From assembly GCA_002692165.1 (NCBI GenBank), contig NZJL01000028.1, positions 8,721-18,058 of the forward strand: a stretch of DNA of 9,338 nucleotides. The letters run 5' to 3'. The position numbers were made by a program, and so were the translations under genes. This document shows positions 1-6,225 of this stretch, piece after piece (within the stretch, counting starts at the first letter, position 1; the number at the start of each line of letters is the position of its first letter). This DNA is from Porticoccaceae bacterium. Lineage in GTDB: Bacteria; Pseudomonadota; Gammaproteobacteria; Pseudomonadales; Porticoccaceae. Below the pieces are notes generated by a model, which was given only the letters and a program-made list of their open reading frames with translations, had not been told where the DNA came from and made no database searches.

Positions 1-419
1 TCAACAAGAGCGACAAACGCTCCAGTGATTGATGCAGTTCGAGTTCCTCCATCAGCTTGGACAACATCACAGTCTAAATAGATGGTATGCTCACTCAGTT
101 GTTTAAGATCGATCGCTGCGCGCAAAGATCTTCCTATCAACCTCTGAATTTCCTGGGTTCTTCCGCTCTGTTTGCCTCTGACTGCCTCCCGATTCGTTCT
201 TTCCCCTGTCGATCTCGGCAACATTCCGTACTCAGCAGTAACCCATCCGTGGCCTTGGCCCCTTAAAAACCTAGGGACGCCAGATTCAATCGTGGCATTG
301 CAAATGACTTTTGTATTACCAATCTGTATAAGCGCTGACCCTTCAGCATGCGCATTATATTCTCGCGTGATCTCTACTTTCCGCAGTTCGTTAGGCAATC
401 GCCCACTTGGACGTTTCAT
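1..419 (-). CDS. rph: Ribonuclease PH (N-terminal 139 codons, cut by window edge)
   Basis: RNase PH is a phosphate-dependent 3'-to-5' exoribonuclease that trims the 3' ends of tRNA precursors; it works as a ring-shaped hexamer in the cytoplasm. The visible 139 residues align along their whole length with the start of the E. coli protein (238 aa from memory), so about 100 residues lie outside the window. Family blocks seen are HAEGSAL (24-30), [20 protein letters not shown] (47-66), LPRSTGERT (67-75), [20 protein letters not shown] (82-101) and [20 protein letters not shown] (115-134); the arginines of the GRT and GGTRT blocks belong to the phosphate-binding site in this family. The ATG at 419-417 gives the expected N-terminus and has an AAGGAA ribosome site at 430-425. 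The gene is divergent from yicC, as in E. coli. No frameshift or missing key residue is visible in this part. Confidence 0.97.
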   Translation of the reverse strand, partial: MKRPSGRLPNELRKVEITREYNAHAEGSALIQIGNTKVICNATIESGVPRFLRGQGHGWVTAEYGMLPRSTGERTNREAVRGKQSGRTQEIQRLIGRSLRAAIDLKQLSEHTIYLDCDVVQADGGTRTASITGAFVALV

Positions 420-424
420 AAAAA

Positions 425-471
425 TTCCTTGTTTAAAATTCGCATTATAGCCAGTGGTCGTTGAATGTAGC
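425..471 (-). promoter_or_regulatory. Candidate sigma70 promoter and ribosome site for rph
   Basis: On the minus strand there is a perfect -10 hexamer TATAAT at 449-444. Sixteen bases upstream is GCTACA (471-466), which matches the -35 consensus at only three positions. Transcription would start near 437, giving a leader of roughly 18 nt that includes the AAGGAA ribosome site (430-425), six bases from the ATG. The -10 is convincing; the -35 is weak. Confidence 0.45.
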
Positions 472-478
472 GCCCCTA

Positions 479-506
479 TCGAGAAATATTTGTTAATATC
501 TATAAC
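479..506 (+). promoter_or_regulatory. Candidate sigma70 promoter for the yicC-gmk-rpoZ-spoT cluster
   Basis: TCGAGA (479-484, 4 of 6 to consensus) and TATAAC (501-506, 5 of 6) are separated by 16 bp. A start near 513 would leave a leader of about 54 nt before yicC. It lies back to back with the rph promoter candidate, so the two -35 regions are within about 8 bp and could share a regulator. This rests on pattern only. Confidence 0.35.
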
Positions 507-566
507 ATGCTACCCAATATCAAACCATTTACCAGAATTCGCTCCATTTGACTATAGAGGGTCGAT

Positions 567-1430
567 ATGCCACGAAGTATGACTGCTTTTGCTCGAACAA
601 CTCAAGACTTTGATTGGGGGGATGTGTCCTGCGAGCTTCGCTCAGTCAATCATCGCTTCTTGGAGATAAATTTCAGAATGCCCGAGACGTTAAGAGTTAT
701 GGAATTTGCTCTTCGGGAAGAGTTGAGAAAAAAGCTTACAAGAGGGAAAGTGGATTGTACCTTGCAAGTAGCATACAAAGAGCGCTTCTGTCCGATCGAA
801 CTAAATGTCGAACTAGCCGAGAACTATATTCGAACTGCAGAGAATCTTGCATCAAAGATGACAGCTCCAGCACCTATATCTGCACTTGAGATTATGAGAT
901 GGCCGGGAATAATAAAAGAATCGAAATTCAATGACTCCGCATTAGAGACGTCCATTAAAGAAATTTTTCAGGTCACCTGCACCAAACTAGTCACATGTCG
1001 CCAGCGCGAAGGAGATGAGCTTTCAAACTTAATTTCCCAAAAGCTTATCGGCATCTCAGGTCAAGTGGCTTTGGTCCGGAAAGCGATTCCCGAGATAATG
1101 ACAAGACAGCGTAAGCGCTTGAATGACCGCCTCTTAGAATATACGAATGGACTTGATAACAGCAGAGTTGAGCAAGAAATGGTGCTTATCATTAGTCGCT
1201 CAGATGTTGAGGAAGAGTTGGATAGACTCGAAACTCACGTTACTGAAACTAGGCGGGTTCTCGCCACTAATATCCCAATGGGCAGACGCCTTGACTTCTT
1301 AATGCAAGAACTTAACCGAGAAGCAAATACCCTAGGCTCAAAATCTTTGTCTGATATAACAACACAAGCCTCTATTGAGCTGAAAGTATTAATTGAGCAA
1401 ATACGCGAACAAATTCAAAACATCGAGTAA
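567..1430 (+). CDS. yicC: YicC/YloC family endoribonuclease
   Basis: Members of this family are endoribonucleases; E. coli YicC has been linked to turnover of the small RNA RyhB and B. subtilis YloC cleaves RNA in vitro. The product here is 287 aa, the same length as I recall for E. coli YicC. It has the N-terminal signature SMTAFAR (4-10) and RSVNHRFLEINFRMPE (25-40), then LTRGKVDCTL (57-66), RWPGIIK (111-117), REGDEL (147-152) and DVEEELDRLETHV (213-225). The C-terminal DUF1732 region has GRRLDFLMQELNREANTLGS (239-258) and ends in LIEQIREQIQNIE. The ATG at 567 is preceded by AGAGGG (556-561) with a 5-base spacer. It is divergent from rph and 58 bp upstream of gmk. The protein is soluble, with no signal peptide or membrane segment. 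Confidence 0.96.
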   Translation: MPRSMTAFARTTQDFDWGDVSCELRSVNHRFLEINFRMPETLRVMEFALREELRKKLTRGKVDCTLQVAYKERFCPIELNVELAENYIRTAENLASKMTAPAPISALEIMRWPGIIKESKFNDSALETSIKEIFQVTCTKLVTCRQREGDELSNLISQKLIGISGQVALVRKAIPEIMTRQRKRLNDRLLEYTNGLDNSRVEQEMVLIISRSDVEEELDRLETHVTETRRVLATNIPMGRRLDFLMQELNREANTLGSKSLSDITTQASIELKVLIEQIREQIQNIE

Positions 1431-1488
1431 GACCGAGCTACATATACAAATAATGAGGCGAAAACGATTTTGAATACGGGATTACTCA

Positions 1489-2109
1489 ATGTCTGAAGGT
1501 ACTCTTTTCATTATCTCTGCGCCGTCTGGTGCTGGAAAAACCAGTCTCATCAAATGCGCCCTAAAGGGACTTGATAATGTCAGCGTTTCAATTTCTCATA
1601 CAACTAGGTTGCCTCGCCCCGGTGAATCGGATGGAATAAATTATCATTTCATATCTCAATGTGAATTTGAGTCCATGAAAAAGGAGTCAAAGTTCTTGGA
1701 GAGCGCTCAAGTTCATGGCAATTACTATGGTACATCCCGCGATTGCGTAGAAAAAATACTGTTAAAAGGTGGCGACGTAGTGCTAGAAATAGATTGGCAA
1801 GGAGCGAATCAAGTCCGAGAAATTTTCGATAACTGTTGCAGCATTTTTATCTTGCCCCCATCAAAAGACGAACTGAGACGAAGGCTTATTAAACGCGGCC
1901 AAGATAAAGAGGAGACCATTAAAAAACGTGTCGCCGCCGCTCAGGAGGAAATGAGCCACTACAATGAAGCTAATATTATTATAGTTAATGATGATTTCCA
2001 AGCAAGTTGTAGTCGATTAAAAGCCATTTTAGAAAAGCAATGCGATGACAATTCAACCAAGTCTGCAGATCAAAAATTAAATATATTATTGACAGATTTA
2101 TTGTCCTAG
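1489..2109 (+). CDS. gmk: Guanylate kinase
   Basis: Gmk phosphorylates GMP (and dGMP) with ATP to GDP, an essential step that supplies GTP and the substrate pool for (p)ppGpp made by SpoT, encoded downstream. The 206-aa product matches the usual family length. Seen in order: P-loop SAPSGAGKTSL (10-20, Lys17), the GMP-binding segment ISHTTRLPRPGE (35-46), ESAQVHGNYYGTS (71-83), the EIDWQGA strand (100-106), and the basic lid segment ELRRRLIKRGQD (128-139). All catalytic and nucleotide-binding residues I can check are present. The ATG at 1489 is the only usable start, because a stop codon lies in frame at 1471-1473. No clear Shine-Dalgarno precedes it; GGG at 1478-1480 is the nearest purine run. 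It sits between yicC and rpoZ with short gaps of 58 and 64 bp, consistent with one transcript. Confidence 0.97.
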   Translation: MSEGTLFIISAPSGAGKTSLIKCALKGLDNVSVSISHTTRLPRPGESDGINYHFISQCEFESMKKESKFLESAQVHGNYYGTSRDCVEKILLKGGDVVLEIDWQGANQVREIFDNCCSIFILPPSKDELRRRLIKRGQDKEETIKKRVAAAQEEMSHYNEANIIIVNDDFQASCSRLKAILEKQCDDNSTKSADQKLNILLTDLLS

Positions 2110-2117
2110 AGAATTAC
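2089..2117 (+). promoter_or_regulatory. Possible internal promoter for rpoZ-spoT
   Basis: A perfect -35 hexamer TTGACA lies at 2089-2094, inside the last codons of gmk. At 17 bp spacing the -10 would be AATTAC (2112-2117), only 3 of 6 to consensus. The 64-bp gmk-rpoZ gap is very AT-rich and repeats TTCGTTAA twice. A separate rpoZ-spoT promoter would be reasonable, but the weak -10 makes this tentative. Confidence 0.25.
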
Positions 2118-2160
2118 ATTCGTTAACATAGTTAGTCATTTTCGTTAATTTACAAATTTT

Positions 2161-2165
2161 GGAGG
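2161..2165 (+). promoter_or_regulatory. Strong ribosome binding site fixing the rpoZ start
   Basis: GGAGG lies 8 bases before the ATG at 2174. It overlaps the codons that would follow an in-frame TTG at 2159, which argues against that longer start. It is the strongest Shine-Dalgarno in the window. Confidence 0.8.
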
Positions 2166-2173
2166 CAGCATAC

Positions 2174-2536
2174 ATGGCCCGCATCACAGTTGAAGACTGC
2201 TTAGAGAACGTTGAGAACCGATTCGAGCTTGTAATGGTTGGTTCTAAACGCGCACGCCAGCTTGCCGTCGAGGGTCGTTCAGCCCTTCTACCGGAAGAAA
2301 ACGATAAACCCACAGTCCTGGCACTCAGGGAAATCGCTGAAGGGCTTGTTGATGCCAGTATTTTGTCTGTGGTACAACAAGAATTTACTATCGATAAAGC
2401 TGGGGAAGAGTTAGTCCAGGATGAAACTTGTGAAGTTCGTGATTCGCCATCCTTTGCAGATTCTGATCCAAGAAACCAACCAACAATTGATACTCTTCCT
2501 GATGAACCAACCCCCTCTCCGCAGGGAACTGCTTAA
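2174..2536 (+). CDS. rpoZ: DNA-directed RNA polymerase omega subunit
   Basis: Omega binds the beta-prime subunit, helps assemble and stabilise RNA polymerase, and in E. coli contributes to one of the two ppGpp-binding sites. The product is 120 aa. Residues 1-66 hold the conserved fold: [20 protein letters not shown] (1-20), SKRARQL (24-30), [20 protein letters not shown] (39-58) and SILSV (62-66). From about residue 67 there is a low-complexity acidic and proline-rich tail (to residue 120) with no recognisable domain; the E. coli protein is 91 aa, so the tail is about 30 residues longer. The ATG at 2174 gives the standard MAR(I/V)TV start. The stop is 30 bp from the preferred spoT start, so the polymerase subunit and the ppGpp enzyme are tightly linked, as in E. 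coli. Confidence 0.95.
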   Translation: MARITVEDCLENVENRFELVMVGSKRARQLAVEGRSALLPEENDKPTVLALREIAEGLVDASILSVVQQEFTIDKAGEELVQDETCEVRDSPSFADSDPRNQPTIDTLPDEPTPSPQGTA

Positions 2537-2554
2537 TAATTATTGCCTATTCGT

Positions 2555-2558
2555 GGAG
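2555..2558 (+). promoter_or_regulatory. Ribosome binding site supporting a GTG start for spoT
   Basis: GGAG sits 8 bases upstream of the GTG at 2567. The alternative in-frame TTG at 2543 has no purine-rich site at a usable distance; its nearest, GGGA at 2524-2527, is 15 bases away. Confidence 0.6.
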
Positions 2559-2566
2559 CAGCTAAC

Positions 2567-4678
2567 GTGGCACTTCTGGGCCTTACAGAAAAGCTATCGT
2601 ATCTAGAAAAACCGAGCATCCAGAGAGTGGAGCGAGCTTATAAATACGCAGAGAAACATCATACTGGGCAACTTCGACAGACTGGCGATCTCTATATCAC
2701 TCATCCTCTAGCAGTTGCGAATATCTTAGCTGATATGCAAATGGACTCTGAAGGCCTGATGGCCGCAATTCTGCATGATGTCATAGAAGATACTAGTGTG
2801 ACCAAGCGCCAAATAACTAGGCGATTTGGTCGAAAGGTGGCTGAACTTGTCGACGGGGTAAGCAAACTCACCGAGATAGAATTTGAATCGAAAGCAGAGC
2901 AGCAAGCAGAGAGCTTTCAGAAGATGACCCTCGCAATGTCGCAAGACATAAGGGTACTCCTGATCAAGCTTGCCGATAGGTTGCATAACATGCGCACCCT
3001 GAGAACTCTATCTCCCGATAAAAGACGACGAATAGCGCGCGAAACAATTGAAATATATGCGCCCATCGCACAAAGGTTGGGGATGGAGCATATTCGAGTG
3101 GAGTTTGAGGAGCTCAGCTTCGCGGCAATGTATCCCTTAAGGCATCGTCGTCTTCGCGAGGCAACCGAAGCTGCCAGGCAAAATCGAAAAGCCTTCGTAA
3201 GGGAAATTCGACAGGCAATTGAACACAGCCTTGTCCGAGAATCGGTAGAGGCAGTGGTGAAAGGGCGCGAGAAACATCTTTGGAGCATTTACCTCAAAAT
3301 GCGCGAAAAAAAGAGGTCCTTCCGCGACCTAATGGATGTGTTTGCATTCCGTCTCGTTGTGAACTCGGTTGATGATTGCTACCGCACTCTTGGGCTAATG
3401 CATAGCATTTTCAAACCAGTACCGGGAGAGTTCAAAGATTATATAGCAATTCCCAAAGCTAACGGCTATCAATCTTTACATACAGTGCTCGTGGGGATGC
3501 ATGGCGTGCTTATTGAAGTACAAATTCGAACCGCAGAGATGGAAATGATGGCGAACTATGGAATAGCTTCCCATGGCGATTATAAAAAAGGTCAATTTAA
3601 CATAGAAGGAAACCAGCGGAGGGCATCTCGCTGGATTCAAGGCCTTCTAGCTATGCAAAAACAGGCAGGGAACTCTCTTGAGTTCTTGGAAAATGTGAAG
3701 GCTGATCTATTTCCTGATGAAGTTTATGTATTCACACCAAGAGGGGAGATAATTGAGCTCCCCTCTGGCGCCACACCTATTGATTTTGCCTACTCTGTGC
3801 ACACGGAGCTCGGGAATAGCTGCATTGCTTGTCGCATTGACGGACAACTCATTCCCCTTTCAGAAATGCTCCAAAGTGGCCAAAAAATTGAAATCATCTC
3901 AGCAGAGGGTGCTCAACCAAATCCTAATTGGTTGAGCTTTGTCGCGACAGCAAAAGCTCGCAGCGCTATACGTCATTTTCTTAAGCAACAAAAACATCAT
4001 GAGTCAGTAGACCTTGGAAAGAGCCTTCTAGATCAGGCACTAAGTAAATTCGGAACCAGTTACAAAAAACTAAAAAAATCCGAAATAAAACGGATTTTAA
4101 AAAGCTCTGGCGCCTCAACTTTTGAGTATATCCTCAAGCAAATAGGCCTTGGTAACCGCGTTCCATTAGCCGTTGCAAATCTGATTGTGCCAATAGACCA
4201 AAAACACTCTGAATCGATGAATAGATCCCCTGCTCTTCCACTGGAAGTGGGTTCTCAGAAAGGTTTACTGCTTCAGTATGCTCGTTGTTGTCACCCGATT
4301 CCTGGCGATCCTATACTTGGACATTTAAGCCCTGGGAAAGGGCTAGTCGTGCATCTTGAATCTTGCCGCAATCTTAGTGAGATTAGATCAAACCCTGAAT
4401 TATGCACCTCTATGATGTGGTCGGAAAATGTAAGTGGTCAATTTCCGGTCGCCCTGAAAGTGGAAATAACTCCCGAACGAGGATTTATAGCCGCATTGGC
4501 GTCTCGTATTACCGAGCAAGAGGCAACTATAGAAAAAATTACGACTGCTGACAAAGACGCGTTCACCAGTATAGTCGACATGGTTCTCACAGTGCGAGAT
4601 CGAATCCATTTGGCTGAGACTTTGCGGCGAGTCCGAAGTCTGACCCCAGTGCGACGACTTTATCGCGTGAAGAATTAA
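2567..4678 (+). CDS. spoT: (p)ppGpp synthetase/hydrolase SpoT (long RelA-SpoT homologue)
   Basis: SpoT controls the stringent response by hydrolysing (p)ppGpp to GDP/GTP and pyrophosphate, and in many species also by weak synthesis. With the GTG start the protein is 703 aa (E. coli 702 from memory); a TTG at 2543 would add 8 residues. The HD hydrolase domain keeps His46, His70-Asp71, Glu74-Asp75 (in LHDVIEDT) and Asp137/Asn141 (KLADRLHNMRT). The synthetase domain has GREKHLWSIY (233-242), MDVFAFR (256-262), IPKANGYQSLHT (295-306) and IEVQIRT (316-322). TGS (about 381-446), a Cys-His zinc-finger-like segment RCCHPIPGD (573-581, Cys600) and an ACT domain (about 627-703) follow. Two synthetase oddities: EFKD (288-291) where bifunctional enzymes have RxKD, and SHGDYK (335-340) where AHWxYK is usual. 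Hydrolysis is predicted intact; synthesis may be weakened. Confidence 0.96.
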   Translation: MALLGLTEKLSYLEKPSIQRVERAYKYAEKHHTGQLRQTGDLYITHPLAVANILADMQMDSEGLMAAILHDVIEDTSVTKRQITRRFGRKVAELVDGVSKLTEIEFESKAEQQAESFQKMTLAMSQDIRVLLIKLADRLHNMRTLRTLSPDKRRRIARETIEIYAPIAQRLGMEHIRVEFEELSFAAMYPLRHRRLREATEAARQNRKAFVREIRQAIEHSLVRESVEAVVKGREKHLWSIYLKMREKKRSFRDLMDVFAFRLVVNSVDDCYRTLGLMHSIFKPVPGEFKDYIAIPKANGYQSLHTVLVGMHGVLIEVQIRTAEMEMMANYGIASHGDYKKGQFNIEGNQRRASRWIQGLLAMQKQAGNSLEFLENVKADLFPDEVYVFTPRGEIIELPSGATPIDFAYSVHTELGNSCIACRIDGQLIPLSEMLQSGQKIEIISAEGAQPNPNWLSFVATAKARSAIRHFLKQQKHHESVDLGKSLLDQALSKFGTSYKKLKKSEIKRILKSSGASTFEYILKQIGLGNRVPLAVANLIVPIDQKHSESMNRSPALPLEVGSQKGLLLQYARCCHPIPGDPILGHLSPGKGLVVHLESCRNLSEIRSNPELCTSMMWSENVSGQFPVALKVEITPERGFIAALASRITEQEATIEKITTADKDAFTSIVDMVLTVRDRIHLAETLRRVRSLTPVRRLYRVKN

Positions 4679-4690
4679 CAATAACTAAGA

Positions 4691-4697
4691 AAGAGGA
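4691..4697 (+). promoter_or_regulatory. Ribosome binding site upstream of ridA
   Basis: AAGAGGA ends 7 bases before the ATG at 4705, with a second ATG directly after at 4708. This is a textbook initiation site, yet both ATG codons are one base out of frame with the RidA body. It is the main reason to place initiation here and invoke a frame change. Confidence 0.7.
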
Positions 4698-4704
4698 ATT
4701 GCGT

Positions 4705-5093
4705 ATGATGCAAAAAAAAAAGAGGTTATCAGAACTGAATTAGCCCCTAAAGCCATTGGTACTTACTCTCAAGCAATTAAGGCTTTTGATACTATCTATC
4801 TTTCAGGTCAAATTCCGTTGGACCCTAAAAGTATGCAGCTGGTCAACGGGCCGGTCGATAAGCATGTTCATCAAGTGTTTCTCAACGTCAGGGCTGTATG
4901 TGAAGCTTCCGGGGGAGGCCTAAATAATCTTGTGAAGTTAAATGTTTTTTTATGCGATCTAAATCACTTTGAGATGGTTAACAGAATCATGGAGGAATAC
5001 TTTGACCCGCCATATCCAGCTCGCGCCGCGGTTGAAGTCAGCGCACTGCCTCGCGGAGCCATCGTGGAAATGGACGGTATTATGGTTGTTTGA
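4705..5093 (+). CDS. ridA: RidA family reactive intermediate/imine deaminase, needing a -1 frame change near codon 6
   Basis: RidA hydrolyses reactive enamines and imines such as 2-aminoacrylate released by PLP-dependent dehydratases, protecting PLP enzymes; it is a cytoplasmic trimer. Family blocks are in the frame ending at 5093: [19 protein letters not shown] (from 4722), [37 protein letters not shown] (conserved Arg) and VEMDG (conserved Glu). That frame has no ATG, GTG or TTG between its upstream stop (4686-4688) and a TTG at 4818, which would remove about 32 conserved residues. The good ribosome site leads to ATG ATG at 4705/4708, which reads 12 codons to a TAG at 4741. A -1 shift on A AAA AAG (4716-4722) joins the frames exactly and gives 129 aa, the normal length (E. 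coli 128). It lies 26 bp after spoT. Family identity is sure; whether this is recoding, mutation or read error is open. Confidence 0.85.
4712..4722 (+). other. A10-G homopolymer with A AAA AAG slippery heptamer in ridA
   Basis: Ten consecutive A (4712-4721) precede G4722. In the frame of ATG 4705 the codons are CAA AAA AAA AAG, so A AAA AAG is in the phase used by the -1 frameshift signal of E. coli dnaX. After a one-base backward slip the next codon is GAG at 4722, the first codon of the conserved RidA frame. Transcriptional slippage adding one A would give the same result. Confidence 0.6.
4724..4745 (+). other. Possible RNA hairpin just after the ridA slippery run
   Basis: GGUUAUCA (4724-4731) can pair with UGA (4736-4738) and UAGCC (4741-4745): eight pairs including one G-U, a GAAC loop and a two-base bulge (4739-4740). 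It starts one base after the slippery heptamer, closer than the 5-8 bases usual for -1 frameshift stimulators, and contains the out-of-frame TAG stop. It may be incidental. Confidence 0.2.
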
Positions 5094-5988
5094 AGTTGCG
5101 TATTATTTCGCAATAACCCTGTTTATATGAGGGAAACAAAAATTTGAATTCACTACCCAAAAGCCGTTCATTTCTGTAGCGACGTCCAGACTCAGTTGAG
5201 GTCGCGGCCTCGTTCAGTTTCACATTTAGGTTTGACGACAACCATTGCCTGAGTGCGTATTGTTTTACTGGCTCACAATCAGTGGCGAGGTATAACTCAT
5301 GGAGAGTCTGTCCCCGGAGATGCAAATCCATTAAATGGCAAAAAATTCCTGCACAGTCATCACTATGAATCCGATTGGTCCATTGGCTGAGACTCCTTCT
5401 GCTTTCCTCTCCGGCAAGAACTTGATCCAGCAAGTTGTGCCGACCCGGACCATAAATGCCAGAAAATCTTAAGACAACCTTACTGCATGGCAGCTTTTTA
5501 ATCATGTTTTCCGCTTCCAGCAAGATTTGCCCATTATAATTTTGTGGGCTAACGGGCGATAACTCATCTACCCACTCACCAGATTTCTGCCCGTAAACGC
5601 TTGTACTTGAAGTCCAAACTACCAAGCTCGGTGGTTTTCTGGACTCATTAATAACCCTTACCAAGGTCTCCGCAGAGGCTAGATAAGCAGACCGATAAGC
5701 ACATTCGTTATAAGCATCAGGAGTAATGGTCACGATAATGATTTGAAAACCTATTTCCATCACATCTTTCATTTGATCAAAATTCGTAAGATCAGCCTTC
5801 AAGGGTCGTATATAATTTGGCAGTCTCGCAGATTCCCGTCTAAGACCGTAGCAAAAATAGCCAGTATCTAGCCGGGCAGCGGTGCGAATCCCAAGATCTC
5901 CACATCCAGCAAGCAATATCTTTGCCGGGAGTTTGTCACTCAAGTCAAATTGGCTTTGATCGATTTGTAAGTTATCGAGGCTATTCAT
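5080..5988 (-). CDS. SDR-family NAD(P)-dependent epimerase/dehydratase-like protein (YeeZ-like)
   Basis: This 302-aa protein has an N-terminal Rossmann fold with the dinucleotide motif [11 protein letters not shown] (23-33, GxGxxG), followed by [11 protein letters not shown] (123-133), [10 protein letters not shown] (136-145), [11 protein letters not shown] (173-183) and [10 protein letters not shown] (205-214). The C-terminal part has [20 protein letters not shown] (268-287). These blocks match the E. coli YeeZ group of atypical SDR proteins, whose substrate is unknown to me. The usual YxxxK catalytic pair is not evident: a Tyr at 151 is followed by NGQ and no Lys at +4, so oxidoreductase activity should not be assumed. 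The ATG at 5988 leaves about 22 residues before the first strand and has no clear ribosome site; a TTG at 5943 would shorten it. It runs against ridA and its stop lies inside the ridA 3' end (14-bp overlap). Confidence 0.85.
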   Translation of the reverse strand: MNSLDNLQIDQSQFDLSDKLPAKILLAGCGDLGIRTAARLDTGYFCYGLRRESARLPNYIRPLKADLTNFDQMKDVMEIGFQIIIVTITPDAYNECAYRSAYLASAETLVRVINESRKPPSLVVWTSSTSVYGQKSGEWVDELSPVSPQNYNGQILLEAENMIKKLPCSKVVLRFSGIYGPGRHNLLDQVLAGEESRRSLSQWTNRIHSDDCAGIFCHLMDLHLRGQTLHELYLATDCEPVKQYALRQWLSSNLNVKLNEAATSTESGRRYRNERLLGSEFKFLFPSYKQGYCEIIRNFKQP

Positions 5989-6160
5989 GATATAAATGTA
6001 AGAAGACTCTTTAATAAGTTTAATGGAATGTGTTGACTGAACAGGGCGGTCGTCCTTTAGGAGTCTAAGATTAATTGAACATTAGCCTATCTCCCCATTC
6101 CGCAAACCTTAACCAACGAAGACTGGTTTCGAAGCGGAGATTCTACAAATTTTGAATTTT

Positions 6161-6190
6161 GGGACATATGGCTTAATGCTGTGGTAGAGT
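6161..6190 (+). promoter_or_regulatory. Candidate extended -10 promoter for recG
   Basis: In the 237-bp spacer between the leftward SDR gene and recG, GGGACA (6161-6166, 4 of 6 to consensus) is followed after 18 bp by TGG-TAGAGT (6182-6190), an extended -10 with a 4 of 6 hexamer. A start near 6197 leaves a leader of about 29 nt. I see no terminator, RNA gene or other clear signal in the rest of this spacer. Confidence 0.3.
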
Positions 6191-6225
6191 CTGAGCAAAG
6201 TCAACCTCGATGATTGTATAGCATA

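Noticed and set aside
172..450. A 92-codon open frame on the plus strand at the left end.
   Set aside because: It lies antisense to rph, whose protein is strongly conserved; it has no ribosome site and no recognisable product.
1454..1474. A six-codon open frame (ATG to TGA) between yicC and gmk.
   Set aside because: It is too short and unsupported; probably just sequence in the intercistronic gap.
2726..3288. Two minus-strand open frames inside spoT.
   Set aside because: Both are opposite the conserved hydrolase domain coding sequence and encode Cys/Arg/Ser-rich, unrecognisable peptides, as expected for shadow frames.
4818..5093. A 91-codon ridA starting at TTG 4818.
   Set aside because: It would drop the conserved GTYSQAI and IYLSGQIP segments and has no ribosome site, whereas a strong one lies at 4691-4697.
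6210..6221. A three-codon ATG ATT GTA TAG minicistron just before recG.
   Set aside because: Its stop is 4 bases from the recG ATG, which could suggest translational coupling, but it has no ribosome site and so short an ORF arises easily by chance.
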